Of a DNA stretch of 64,000 nt, positions 16,084 through 26,664 are shown piece by piece. Position 1 is the first letter of the stretch. Every line of letters starts with the position of its first letter. A program made the translations under genes and the position numbers. The stretch comes from DATJBF01 sp035515475 (GTDB lineage: Bacteria > Verrucomicrobiota > Verrucomicrobiia > Palsa-1439), in contig DATJBF010000077.1 in the NCBI GenBank assembly GCA_035515475.1, positions 1 to 64,000 of the forward strand, written 5' to 3'. Below the pieces are notes generated by a model, which searched no databases, had not been told where the DNA came from, and was given only the letters and a program-made list of their open reading frames with translations.

Positions 16084-16713
16084 ATGAAACGAGAATCAGA
16101 TACACGGCAACGGCTGTTGGACACGGCCATCCAGCTGATTTGGGAACAGAGCTATGGAGCGGTCAGCGTGGACGACATTTGCGAGCGCGCGGGCGCGAGG
16201 AAGGGCAGCTTCTACCACTTCTTCCCCTCCAAGTCCGACTTGACGGCCGCGGCGCTTGAGGCCCACTGGGAAAAGCTGCGGCCTGAACTCGACAGGATTT
16301 TCTCTCCGCAGTCGCCGCCCTTGGAACGGCTGGCAGACTATTGCGATTTCGTGCACGCACGCCAGCAGCAAAAAATGCGAGAATTCGGCCGCGTTTGCGG
16401 ATGTCCATTCGCCTCTCTCGGGTCTGAGTTGAGCACGCAGGACGAAACCATCCGCCGGAAATCGCAGCAGATTCTGGAGCGCCGGTTCACGTACTTCACG
16501 GCAGCGCTCCGGGACGCGGTTCGGGAAGGGCTGATTCCCGAACAGGATTGCGAGGCCAAGGCGCGAGACTTGTACGGGTGCATTATCGGCGTCCTGCTGG
16601 AGGCGAAAATCGAAAACGATTTGGAGATGGTCCGAAATTTGAAGCCGACGATCTTTCGACTGATCGGAGCGACCGAGAGGCAACCGGCGGAACTGCCCGG
16701 TGTTCGCGGGTAA
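16084..16713 (+). CDS. TetR-family transcriptional regulator
   Basis: A 209-residue repressor. The N-terminal helix-turn-helix covers about residues 8-53 with the family pattern 'TRQRLLDTAIQLIWEQSY..VSVDDICERAGARKGSFYHFF'-like spacing (SVDDICERAGARKGSFYHFF). The C-terminal ligand domain is AcrR/TetR_C-like and holds two cysteines in GRVCGCPF. GGAGGG precedes the ATG. It lies just before an RND efflux operon and is flanked by two near-identical palindromes, so it probably represses itself and the pump until a toxic ligand binds. Confidence 0.93.
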   Translation: MKRESDTRQRLLDTAIQLIWEQSYGAVSVDDICERAGARKGSFYHFFPSKSDLTAAALEAHWEKLRPELDRIFSPQSPPLERLADYCDFVHARQQQKMREFGRVCGCPFASLGSELSTQDETIRRKSQQILERRFTYFTAALRDAVREGLIPEQDCEAKARDLYGCIIGVLLEAKIENDLEMVRNLKPTIFRLIGATERQPAELPGVRG

Positions 16714-16715
16714 AC

Positions 16716-16731
16716 TTGACCAACCGGTCAA
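16716..16731 (+). promoter_or_regulatory. Putative TetR operator before the RND operon
   Basis: A perfect palindrome, TTGACC-AACC-GGTCAA, 45 bases before the RND gene's ATG. It shares spacing and right half with the site at 16037-16052. Confidence 0.65.
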
Positions 16732-16776
16732 TTGGATGAGGATTCACAGCACAACAGTCGGACTGCGGAGGGCGCC

Positions 16777-19700
16777 ATGTGGATTGTCCGGTTAGCGCTG
16801 CGCCGCCCCTACACGTTTGTTGTGGCGGCGCTGCTGTTGCTGCTCTTGACGCCGTTTATCCTGCTGCGCACACCGACGGACATTTTCCCGGCGATCAACA
16901 TTCCGGTCGTCAGCATCATCTGGAATTACACCGGCCTCAGCGCGCAGAACATGGAGCAGCGCATTGTATACGGCGAGGAGCGGGCGTTGACGACCACGGT
17001 TAACAACATCGAGCACATTGAGTCTTCGTCGTACAACGGCATCGGCGTCATCAAGGTCTTCTTTCGCCAGGGAACATCGGTGGATGCGGGCGTGGCGCAA
17101 ATCACGGCCGTGTCGCAAACCGTCCTGCGCCAGATGCCGCCGGGGACGACCCCACCACTGATTATTCAATACAATGCCTCCACGGTTCCCATCCTGCAGT
17201 ACGGCGTCACCGGCAAAGGCATGTCCGAGCAGGAAGTCTTCGACGCCAGCGTCAACCAGATTCGGGTCGGCCTGATCACGGTGCAAGGGGCGGCCATTCC
17301 GTGGCCCTATGGCGGGAGACAGCGGCTCGTCTCCGTCGACCTCGATCTGAAAGCGTTGCAGGCGCATAACCTCTCGCCGCAGGACGTCGTCGATGCCGTC
17401 AACGCCCAGAACCTCATCCTCCCGAGCGGCACCGCGAAGATTGGCCCGACGGAGTACGATATTGATCTCAACACCAGCCCGCGGGCACTCGATCGGTTGA
17501 ACGACTTGCCGATCAAGACCGTCAACGGGGCCGTTATTCACGTCCGCGACGTGGCCCAGGTTCGCGACGGTTATTTGCCGCAGCAGAACATCGTCCGCCA
17601 GGACGGCGTGCGGAGCACGTTGATCAGTGTGCTCAAGACCGGGTCGGCCTCGACGCTCACCGTCGCCAATGGCGTCAAACAAGCGATGGCCGCCGTGATG
17701 AAGACGGTCTCTCGCAAATTCGTGGCCAAGGAATTCGCCGACCAGTCAATCTTCGTCCGGGCAGCGATATCGGGCGTCTTACGGGAAGGCGTGATTGCGG
17801 CTTGCCTGACGGCGGTCATGATCCTGTTGTTTCTCGGTTCGTGGCGCGGCACGGTCATCATCGCGCTTTCGATTCCGCTCTCGATCCTGGTGTCGCTGGC
17901 CATCCTCAGCGCCTTGGGTGAGACCATCAACCTGATGACACTGGGCGGCCTGGCGTTGGCGGTGGGCATCCTGGTGGATGACGCGACCGTCGAGTTGGAA
18001 AACGTTCACCGCCAGATGGCGCTTGGCAAACCGGTTATCCAGGCGATTCTGGACGGCGCGCAGGAGATCGCGCTGCCGGCGTTCGTCTCGACCCTGTGCA
18101 TTTGCATCGTGTTCGTCCCGATGTTCTTCCTGACCGGCGTGGCGCGGTATTTGTTCGTTCCGCTGGCTGAGGCAGTGGTGTTCGCGATGCTGGCCAGTTA
18201 CGCGCTATCGCGAACGCTGGTCCCGACGCTGGTCATGTGGTTTTACCGTCACCACGTGTATCACGGTCACGTGGAGGACCCCGAAAAGGCGGCCTCCTGG
18301 CTACGTCCGTTTGTCCGGCTCCAAGACCGCTTCGAGAACGCTTTCGACCGGGTGCGTGAGAAATACCGCCGGTTGCTCGGGGTCGTATTTGAGCACCGCA
18401 TCCCATTCGCGGGGCTGTTCCTGGCGTTCTGTGTTGGCTCATGCTGCCTGATACCACTGCTGGGGCAGGATTTCTTCCCGTCGGTAGACGCGGGGACCTT
18501 CCGTCTCCACGTGCGCGCCCCCAGCGGGACCCGCATCGAGGAAACGGCCAAGTTTGTTGACCAAATCGAGGTTGCCATTCGCCGCGAGATTCCGGCTGCG
18601 GAACTTCACGGCATTCTTGATAACATCGGCCTGCCAAATTCGGGTATCAACCTCAGTTACAGCGACAGCGGTGTGATGGGACCGGGCGACGCCGACATTC
18701 TCGTGTCGCTCAATCAAGGTCATCGGCCGACGCCCGGCTACGTCCGCCGGCTGCGGCTTGTCCTGAATCGCGAGTTCCCCGGGGCGATTTTCTATTTTCT
18801 TCCGGCCGACATCGTCAGCCAGACGATCAACTTCGGCTTGCCGGCCCCGTTCGACATTCAAATCGTCGGCCGTGACCAAGCCCGGAATCGCGCGATTGCC
18901 GCGCAGCTCGCGGCCAGGATCCGGCAGATCCCCGGGGCGGTGGACGTGCGGATCCAACAACCCGCCGACCGGCCCAAACTGGAGTTCGCCATCGCCCGCG
19001 ACAAGGCGTCGGAGATCGGTCTCACCGAGCGCGACGTCGCCAACTCGGTGTTGCTCAATCTCAGCGGCAGCAGTCAAGTGTCGCCGTCGTACTGGGTCAA
19101 TTCTGGCGTCGGCGTCCAATATCTCGTGAACATTCGTGCCCCGGAGTACCGGATGGATTCGCTCGCGGCGATCAACTCCATGCCGATCAGCGCGAGCCAG
19201 CCCGGCGTGGGCAATGGCCAATTGCTCGCCAACGTGGCCTCGTTCGAGCGAACCAGCGGCCCGCCCGTTATCTCGCATTACAACGTGGCGCCCGTGGTCG
19301 ATGTATTCGGCGGCGTAAGCGGACGCGATCTGGGCGGCGTGCTTCGGGACATTCAGCCGCTCGTCAAACAGGTTGAGAAGGATCTCCCGCGCGGCAGTTC
19401 GATCCTGATCAGGGGCCAGGCCGAAACGATGCGCTCCAGCTTCATCGGGCTGACCATCGGCCTGGTGATGGCCATCGCGCTCATTTATCTGTTGCTGGTC
19501 GTGAACTTCCAGAGTTGGCTCGACCCGTTCATCATCATCACCGCCTTGCCGGGTGCCCTCGCCGGCGTCGTCTGGGCATTGCACCTCACGGTAACCACCA
19601 CCAGCGTCCCGGCCCTGATGGGCGCGATCATGTGCCTCGGCGTCGCCACAGCTAATTCGGTTCTCGTCGTCACCTTTGCGCGCAACAACCTGCACCGGGG

Positions 19701-20001
19701 GCTCGACCCGCTGCACGCGGCGTGGGAAGCGGGTGTGGGCCGGTTGCGGCCGGTATTGATGACAGCCCTGGCAATGGTCATCGGGATGTTCCCGATGGCG
19801 CTCGGCCTCGGCGAAGGCGGCGAGCAGAACGCACCCTTGGGCCGTGCGGTGATCGGCGGCCTGGTGGTGGCCACGGTCGCCACGCTGTTTTTTGTGCCCG
19901 TCGTGTTCAGTTTGTTACGGCGCCATGAGACAGCGCCGAGCGCTGCCGCTGCTGCGGCAACGCAATCGCCCGGCTTGCTTCCAACCCCAGTTCATCCATG
20001 A
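16777..20001 (+). CDS. RND efflux pump, inner-membrane subunit
   Basis: A 1074-residue proton-driven exporter of the AcrB/HAE-1-like family. The usual plan is visible: TM1 (residues about 10-31), a large periplasmic loop, the TM2-6 block with the proton-relay motif LAVGILVDDATVELENV, a second periplasmic loop starting after 'LIPLLGQDFFPSVDAG', and the last TM block with ALIYLLLVVNFQSWLDPF. I chose the ATG at 16777 because GGAGG precedes it and the protein starts directly at TM1; the frame is open from 16732. It is the first of three genes for a tripartite pump. The substrate is unknown. Confidence 0.95.
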   Translation: MWIVRLALRRPYTFVVAALLLLLLTPFILLRTPTDIFPAINIPVVSIIWNYTGLSAQNMEQRIVYGEERALTTTVNNIEHIESSSYNGIGVIKVFFRQGTSVDAGVAQITAVSQTVLRQMPPGTTPPLIIQYNASTVPILQYGVTGKGMSEQEVFDASVNQIRVGLITVQGAAIPWPYGGRQRLVSVDLDLKALQAHNLSPQDVVDAVNAQNLILPSGTAKIGPTEYDIDLNTSPRALDRLNDLPIKTVNGAVIHVRDVAQVRDGYLPQQNIVRQDGVRSTLISVLKTGSASTLTVANGVKQAMAAVMKTVSRKFVAKEFADQSIFVRAAISGVLREGVIAACLTAVMILLFLGSWRGTVIIALSIPLSILVSLAILSALGETINLMTLGGLALAVGILVDDATVELENVHRQMALGKPVIQAILDGAQEIALPAFVSTLCICIVFVPMFFLTGVARYLFVPLAEAVVFAMLASYALSRTLVPTLVMWFYRHHVYHGHVEDPEKAASWLRPFVRLQDRFENAFDRVREKYRRLLGVVFEHRIPFAGLFLAFCVGSCCLIPLLGQDFFPSVDAGTFRLHVRAPSGTRIEETAKFVDQIEVAIRREIPAAELHGILDNIGLPNSGINLSYSDSGVMGPGDADILVSLNQGHRPTPGYVRRLRLVLNREFPGAIFYFLPADIVSQTINFGLPAPFDIQIVGRDQARNRAIAAQLAARIRQIPGAVDVRIQQPADRPKLEFAIARDKASEIGLTERDVANSVLLNLSGSSQVSPSYWVNSGVGVQYLVNIRAPEYRMDSLAAINSMPISASQPGVGNGQLLANVASFERTSGPPVISHYNVAPVVDVFGGVSGRDLGGVLRDIQPLVKQVEKDLPRGSSILIRGQAETMRSSFIGLTIGLVMAIALIYLLLVVNFQSWLDPFIIITALPGALAGVVWALHLTVTTTSVPALMGAIMCLGVATANSVLVVTFARNNLHRGLDPLHAAWEAGVGRLRPVLMTALAMVIGMFPMALGLGEGGEQNAPLGRAVIGGLVVATVATLFFVPVVFSLLRRHETAPSAAAAAATQSPGLLPTPVHP

Positions 20002-20013
20002 GGATCCATCGTC

Positions 20014-21237
20014 ATGAACACACTTGAGTTCGATCAAAAAACCCCCCGGCAGGCCGCGGCATCACCGCCGCCCACTGCTCCACTCGGCACGACAACGGCG
20101 TCGCCCGTCAGACTTTCGCGCGTGGGAACCGTCGTGGCGGCGCTCCTGGTGATCGGATTTCTGGCTGGATTCGTCCCGCGCTGGCGGCAACGCACCGCGG
20201 TGCGCGCCGAAACGGTCAGTCTGGCTACCCCTTCCGTCTCGGTCGTCTCGCCCGAGCCCGGCCGACCCACCGCCAGTCTCGTGCTGCCGGCGGAGGTCAA
20301 AGCCTTTCTCGAAGCGCCGATCTATTCCCGGGCCAACGGATATCTGAAGCGCTGGTTGGTGGACATCGGCGCGCACGTTGAGGCTGGCCAGTTGCTCGCC
20401 GAGATCGACACGCCCGAACTGGACCAGCAACTCGACCAGGCCCGCGCCCAGCTCGCGGAATCGGAGGCCGCCCTGGCGTTGGCCAAGACCACCGCCGAGC
20501 GCTGGGCCGACCTGCTGAAGACGGCCAGCGTCAGCGAACAGGAAAATGCCGAAAAACAAGCCGACTACAAGCTCAAGGCCGCCACGGTGGAGGCCGATCG
20601 CGCCAACGTCCACCGCCTGGAGGAGTTGCAGTCGTTCGAGCGCATCACCGCGCCGTTCGCGGGCACGATCACCGTCCGCAACATCGACGTCGGCGATCTC
20701 ATCACGGCGGGCAGCGGCAAGGAATTGTTTCATCTGGCGCAACGGCGGACGCTCCGGGTGTACGTGAGCGTGCCTCAAGCCGTCGCGCTCGGCATCCGGC
20801 CCGGCCAATCCGCCGAGTTAACGATCCCCGAAATTCCCGGCCGGAAGTTTCTGGCGACCGTGACGAACACCTCCGGAGCGATGGCAACAGACTCGCGCAC
20901 GTTGCTGACGGAACTGCAGGTGGACAACCCGCACGAGGAGATCCTGCCGGGCAGTTACGCTCAGGTCCGGTTCATCAATCCGAACGTCAGCCCGGTGTTG
21001 ACGTTGCCGTCGAACACGCTGCTGTTCCGCGCCGAGGGCCTGCAGGTCGGCGTGGTGGGACCGGACGACAGGGTGGATTTGCACGAGGTGGACATCGGCC
21101 GCGACTTCGGGCAGACGGTCGAGGTGCTTGCGGGTGTGCGCCCTTCGGATCGCGTCATCGTCAATCCATCCGACTCACTGGCGAGTGGCACCACGGTGCG
21201 CGTCGTGGGGGAAACCCAAGCAGCAAAAGCGGAATGA
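20014..21237 (+). CDS. Efflux periplasmic adaptor (MFP)
   Basis: A 407-residue membrane-fusion protein linking the RND pump to the outer-membrane channel. A proline-rich cytoplasmic tail is followed by one TM helix (about residues 38-55). The lipoyl halves lie around 'IYSRANGYLKRWLVDIGAHV' and 'ITAPFAGTITVRNIDVGDLI', with an alpha-helical hairpin between them (rich in Ala, Glu and Lys). The beta-barrel and membrane-proximal domains follow. It starts 12 bases after the pump gene and overlaps the next gene by four bases. Confidence 0.94.
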   Translation: MNTLEFDQKTPRQAAASPPPTAPLGTTTASPVRLSRVGTVVAALLVIGFLAGFVPRWRQRTAVRAETVSLATPSVSVVSPEPGRPTASLVLPAEVKAFLEAPIYSRANGYLKRWLVDIGAHVEAGQLLAEIDTPELDQQLDQARAQLAESEAALALAKTTAERWADLLKTASVSEQENAEKQADYKLKAATVEADRANVHRLEELQSFERITAPFAGTITVRNIDVGDLITAGSGKELFHLAQRRTLRVYVSVPQAVALGIRPGQSAELTIPEIPGRKFLATVTNTSGAMATDSRTLLTELQVDNPHEEILPGSYAQVRFINPNVSPVLTLPSNTLLFRAEGLQVGVVGPDDRVDLHEVDIGRDFGQTVEVLAGVRPSDRVIVNPSDSLASGTTVRVVGETQAAKAE

Positions 21238-22715
21238 ACCGGCCCCGGAACAGCGTTGGTGCGCTGACGTGTTCAGCGTTGCTGGTTGTGGCGTTGACCG
21301 GCTGCGCCATCGGGCCGGACTACCGGCGTCCTCAGGCGATGGCGACGATGCCGGCCGCTTATGCCGGCGCGACCAATGAATGGAAAGTCGCCGAGCCGCG
21401 CGCGCATCTGCCGAAGGGCAATTGGTGGGAAATGTTCGGCGATGAAGAACTCGATCGCCTGGAGACCGAGGCGACGGCCGCCAATCAGGAACTGAAAGCC
21501 GCAGCCGCCCGCTTCGACGAGGCACGCGCGATTGCGGACGCCGCGAGGTCCGGTCTGTTTCCACACGTCAACCTTTCGCCGTCGGCCACGCGTCAGGGTG
21601 TGTCGGGGAATCGTCCCTTGAATGGAACGGCGGCGGGTTCCAGTAACACCTGGACCTATAACGATTTCGTCTTCCCGCTCGATCTCAGTTACGAGGTGGA
21701 CCTGTGGGGACGGGTGCGCCGCAGCGTTGAATCCGCCCGAGCGCAGGAGCAAGCCAACGCGGATGATCTGGAAACGGTCAAGCTATCCATTGAAGCCGAG
21801 GTGGCGACGGACTATTTCACGGTGCGCGCGCTCGATGCCGAAGAGGAATTGCTCAACACCAGCGTCGAAGTCTTCCGCAAATCGCTGGAGTTGACCCAGA
21901 ATCGACGCGCCGGTGGGATCGCGTCCGACCTGGACGTTGCGCAGGCAGAAACGGTGCTTAAGACGACGCAAGCGGAACTGCCCGCGGCCATGTTGCAGCG
22001 CGCGCAGTTCGAGCATGCGCTCGCCACATTGACCGGTCAGCCCGCTTCCACGTTCGCCGTGACGGCACGGCCACTCGACATCGCGCCGCCCGTCGTGCCG
22101 CCGGGCTTGCCGTCCGAACTGCTGGAACGCCGGCCCGATATTGCCGCCGCCGAACGCCGGATGGCTGCCGCGAACGCGGGCATCGGCGTGGCGAAGGCGG
22201 CGTTCTTCCCGACCATCGAGTTGAATGGTCTGGCCGGTCTGGAAAGCGTGAATGCGGGCACGCTGTTCAACTGGTCGAGCCGGCTCTGGTCGATCGGTCC
22301 GTCGCTGACGATGCCGATCTTTGACGCCGGCCAGAACGGCGCCAATCTCCGGTTGGCCCGGGCGACATACCAAGAAACGGTCGCCAACTACCGCCAAACC
22401 GTACTCAGCGCGTTTGCCGAAGTGGAGGATAATCTCGCATCACAAAGCCTGCTCGCCGGTCAACATGAGGCCGAAGTGGACGCGTTGCAGGCCGCGCACA
22501 AGCAACTGGCAGTCGCCGACAACCGCTACCGCGCCGGTCTCGTGACGTTCCTCGAGGTGGCCACCGCGGAGAACACCGCCCTCAGCATCGAGCGCACCGT
22601 CGTCCAACTCCGGGGCCAGCAGCTCGTGGCGGCCGTGGCACTGGTCAAATCGCTCGGCGGCGGCTGGCAAGATCCGTCCGTCGCGACGCAGTCGGCTCGA
22701 GCCGGGTCGCCTTGA
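21234..22715 (+). CDS. Outer-membrane efflux lipoprotein (NodT/OprM type)
   Basis: A 493-residue outer-membrane factor forming the exit duct of the pump. The lipobox is LTGC (Cys23), followed by the family start AIGPDYRRP. Two repeated helical-barrel halves carry the usual 'LSYEVDLWGRVRRSVE' and 'SLTMPIFDAGQNGANLRLA' motifs. The ATG overlaps the adaptor's stop codon (ATGA). The gene runs convergently towards the vWA gene at 22877. Confidence 0.95.
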   Translation: MNRPRNSVGALTCSALLVVALTGCAIGPDYRRPQAMATMPAAYAGATNEWKVAEPRAHLPKGNWWEMFGDEELDRLETEATAANQELKAAAARFDEARAIADAARSGLFPHVNLSPSATRQGVSGNRPLNGTAAGSSNTWTYNDFVFPLDLSYEVDLWGRVRRSVESARAQEQANADDLETVKLSIEAEVATDYFTVRALDAEEELLNTSVEVFRKSLELTQNRRAGGIASDLDVAQAETVLKTTQAELPAAMLQRAQFEHALATLTGQPASTFAVTARPLDIAPPVVPPGLPSELLERRPDIAAAERRMAAANAGIGVAKAAFFPTIELNGLAGLESVNAGTLFNWSSRLWSIGPSLTMPIFDAGQNGANLRLARATYQETVANYRQTVLSAFAEVEDNLASQSLLAGQHEAEVDALQAAHKQLAVADNRYRAGLVTFLEVATAENTALSIERTVVQLRGQQLVAAVALVKSLGGGWQDPSVATQSARAGSP

Positions 22716-22815
22716 CGGATTGTTGCTCCCTTGCTCTCCCGCCCCAGCAGAGGAACAATCGGCAGCCTTGGTCGTTGCCGCCGGTTGCGGGTGGTTTCCT
22801 TCGGAACCTCGGTGG

Positions 22816-22862
22816 CCTTTATCGAGGCGGAGAGGAACAGAACGACACTGGCAGGCAAACGT
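22816..22862. repeat. Degenerate copy of the kdsA promoter region
   Basis: ATCGAGGCGGAG, then GGCAGGCAAACGTTGCC, closely matches 15821-15867 (ATCGAGGCGGAG, then CGCAGGCAAGCGTTGCC) with about four fifths of the bases the same between them. In this copy the -10 hexamer is lost (TCCTCT instead of TACACT on the minus strand). The rest of the 160-base gap between convergent genes shows nothing else. Confidence 0.55.
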
Positions 22863-22876
22863 TGCCGCGTGGCCGG

Positions 22877-24052
22877 TTACGGCGCTCGGGACAAAATGTC
22901 GGCGGCAATCAGATCCAATGCCGCTTGAATGTCCCTGGCGTTCGTGACGATGATCGCCACGCCGGCCGGTTGGTTGGCGTTAAAGTTCGCACTCGACGGG
23001 TCGTTTGCCACAGCTTTGAGGAATTCGGGATTCAGTGGTGGTCTTCCGCATTCCGGCGGGCCATTAGGGTCTCCTAGGCCAATGGAGTAAATCACAATGC
23101 CCTGAAGCCGCGCCTGCTCTGCCCAGTACTCGGCACGGGCTTCCGCTTCGTCATACATGGCACTAGCCACGTTGTTATGTTGACCACCTTCGTCACAGTT
23201 CCTTGCTGTCGAGACGCAGGCGTTCTGGTTGGTAATGGAGTGAAGGCAAGGAGGAAAGGTGCAACCCCCAATCATCGCTCCTGTGGCGGGGTTCCACAAT
23301 GACAAATCCGGCCCGATATTATTCGTCCGCATAATCCCGCCGCAGGTGAATAAATCGCCGGGCTGCCACGTGTTTGCGAGACCATCGGTGAAGAAAACCA
23401 TGGCCTTCACCACCGGCTGGTCTGGCGGAAGCACCACGCTCTCGTTCTGCTGCCACCCTTTGAGCAAGCCTTGTTCAGAAGCCGTCCAACCGTCCGCAGT
23501 GAGCGCGTCCACTGCCGTCGCAATCGCCTCGTTAAAGGGTCGGCCCATTGGAAAATCTACAATCGCGGTAGAGGAGAAGCTGACCATTGAAGCCCTGTCG
23601 AGCGCGTCATCGAAGTAATTCAAGAACACGGGCACGGTCTCCTTGAGCACATCCAGCCCGCCATTGCCTCCCAAGTTCATCGGAGCCATTGACCCCGATC
23701 GGTCCAAGACGAGGCTCAGGATCACCTGGTTGCGCCCGGCTCGAATTCGGTAGAACCGCTGGGCAACGTTGCTGGCGGTCGAATCCGTGTAGGAAAAATT
23801 GGTTTGGCTTACGGCAGGCAGAAAGCCTGCCCCCCACAGATCCCGCCAGGGCTGATCGAGCGAATCAGTGTACCTGACACGATTCGGCGCGCCGGGAAGC
23901 GTGGACCACTTGATGGCAATACCGCCATTGGTCGTCGGCTGAATGCTTTGGATGGCAAATAGGTTCTGCGCGCGGCCGGTCGACACGGCAGAAAAAGCGA
24001 GGGCGAGAAAGACAACCGGTGCGAGCACTCTTCTGCATCCGCTCATACGCAT
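22877..24052 (-). CDS. Secreted von Willebrand factor A domain protein
   Basis: A 391-residue exported protein. The signal peptide ends near VSTGRAQ. A beta-sandwich segment follows (about residues 30-108) with IKWSTLPGAPNRVRYTDSL and the ending RFYRIRAG, a form frequent in Verrucomicrobia exoproteins. The vWA domain begins about residue 115, with the metal-binding MIDAS motif DRSGS and later FFTDGLAN and SIGLGDP. A cysteine-containing insert (about 250-300) holds TFPPCLHS and NACVSTARNCDEGG. GGAGGG precedes the ATG at 24052. vWA domains bind protein partners; the ligand is unknown. Confidence 0.85.
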   Translation of the reverse strand: MRMSGCRRVLAPVVFLALAFSAVSTGRAQNLFAIQSIQPTTNGGIAIKWSTLPGAPNRVRYTDSLDQPWRDLWGAGFLPAVSQTNFSYTDSTASNVAQRFYRIRAGRNQVILSLVLDRSGSMAPMNLGGNGGLDVLKETVPVFLNYFDDALDRASMVSFSSTAIVDFPMGRPFNEAIATAVDALTADGWTASEQGLLKGWQQNESVVLPPDQPVVKAMVFFTDGLANTWQPGDLFTCGGIMRTNNIGPDLSLWNPATGAMIGGCTFPPCLHSITNQNACVSTARNCDEGGQHNNVASAMYDEAEARAEYWAEQARLQGIVIYSIGLGDPNGPPECGRPPLNPEFLKAVANDPSSANFNANQPAGVAIIVTNARDIQAALDLIAADILSRAP

Positions 24053-24113
24053 TCCCTCCTTCGAGGACACATCGCGCATTCGGGGTGAACGCTTCCCTAC
24101 CTAACCGACGATG

Positions 24114-24142
24114 ATGCTAGCACGTTACCGGGCTCGCGACAA
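24114..24142 (-). promoter_or_regulatory. Promoter for the vWA gene
   Basis: On the minus strand: TTGTCG (24142-24137), a 17-base spacer ending TGC, TAGCAT (24119-24114). It is 61 bases before the ATG and close behind the pyrG stop. Confidence 0.55.
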
Positions 24143-24148
24143 GACCGA

Positions 24149-25765
<1,617 letters not shown>

Positions 25766-25830
25766 GTTCATCCTGAGTGAAGCGAAGGATCTCTCGCTGG
25801 GCAGAGATGCCTCGACAAGCTCGGCATGAC
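25766..25830. repeat. Dispersed palindromic repeat between kdsB and pyrG
   Basis: The left arm begins CATCCTGAGTGAAGCGAAGG, the right arm is AGAGATGCCTCGACAAGCTC followed by GGCATGAC. The arms are imperfectly complementary. The same element occurs at 31757-31822 and as a half at 7051-7081. It occupies almost the whole intergenic gap. Confidence 0.8.
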
Positions 25831-25832
25831 GA

Positions 25833-26594
25833 CTAGACCTGTTGTTTTAGAATTTGTTCCACCAATTCCACGTCCTCGGGCCGGTCGACGCCGATCGAGT
25901 CGTGCGGCGTGACCCACACCCGGATGGCGAACCCGTTTTCCAGTGCGCGCAACTGCTCGAGCTTCTCCGTTTTTTCCAGATCACTTTGGGGCAACTGCAC
26001 GAATTTCAGCAGGAACTCGTGCCGGTACGCGTAAATCCCGAGATGCTTGAAGAACTTCGCCAGCCGCAGCCAATCCAGCGCGTCGCCCGTCCGCGCGTCG
26101 CGGACGTAGGGGATTCGGCTGCGGGAAAAGTAGAGGGCCTGACCGTTCTGGGCGAGCGCGACTTTCACCACGTTGGGATTGTCGAGGTTGGCGGGCGAAT
26201 CCAGTTTGCGGGCGAGGGTGCCCATGACGCATTGCGGGTCGGCCTGCATTCCCGCGACGAGTTGGTCGATCATTTCCGGGCGCATCAACGGCTCGTCGCC
26301 CTGGATGTTCAGCACCAACTCGCAGTCGTAGGACCGGGCGATCTCGGCCACGCGGTCCGTCCCCGTGGCACACGCGGGCGAGGTGAGCATCGCATCGCCG
26401 CCAAACGCCTCGACCGCTTCCAGGATGCGCGTGTCCTCGGTGGCGACGATGACCTTGTCGAGCCGTTGCGCCTTGGCGGCCTGTTCGTACACGCGTTGCA
26501 CGAGCGGTTTGCCTGCGATCATCACCAGCGGCTTGCCGGGAAACCGCTGGGCGCCGTATCGCGCCGGTATGACACCCAACGCGCGAACCTTCAT
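25833..26594 (-). CDS. kdsB: CMP-KDO synthetase
   Basis: A 253-residue enzyme that activates Kdo with CTP for LPS core assembly. The signature start is ALGVIPARYGAQRFPGKPL, followed by IVATED, VLNIQGDEPLM (metal-binding Asp) and GIYAYRHEFLLKF. GATCGAGG-like sequence precedes the ATG at 26594, which fits the family N-terminus; the open frame to 26699 includes the promoter and is not used. With kdsA and kdsC at 14.5-15.8 kb, three Kdo pathway genes are in this window. Confidence 0.96.
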   Translation of the reverse strand: MKVRALGVIPARYGAQRFPGKPLVMIAGKPLVQRVYEQAAKAQRLDKVIVATEDTRILEAVEAFGGDAMLTSPACATGTDRVAEIARSYDCELVLNIQGDEPLMRPEMIDQLVAGMQADPQCVMGTLARKLDSPANLDNPNVVKVALAQNGQALYFSRSRIPYVRDARTGDALDWLRLAKFFKHLGIYAYRHEFLLKFVQLPQSDLEKTEKLEQLRALENGFAIRVWVTPHDSIGVDRPEDVELVEQILKQQV

Positions 26595-26622
26595 GCCATC
26601 GAACCTCGATTCATCACGCGGC

Positions 26623-26650
26623 AGTGTAGCAAAACGGCGAGCGGTAGCCA
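26623..26650 (-). promoter_or_regulatory. Promoter for kdsB
   Basis: On the minus strand: TGGCTA (26650-26645), a 16-base spacer, TACACT (26628-26623) preceded by TGC. It is 28 bases before the ATG. The -35 box is weak, the -10 has the same form as at lptC, lptB and kdsA. Confidence 0.5.
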
Positions 26651-26664
26651 GTCGCGAGTTTGGG

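Noticed and set aside
23700..23770. tRNA-like segment around a GGCTCGAATTC stretch
   Set aside because: It lies inside the vWA coding sequence and no cloverleaf with anticodon arm can be drawn.
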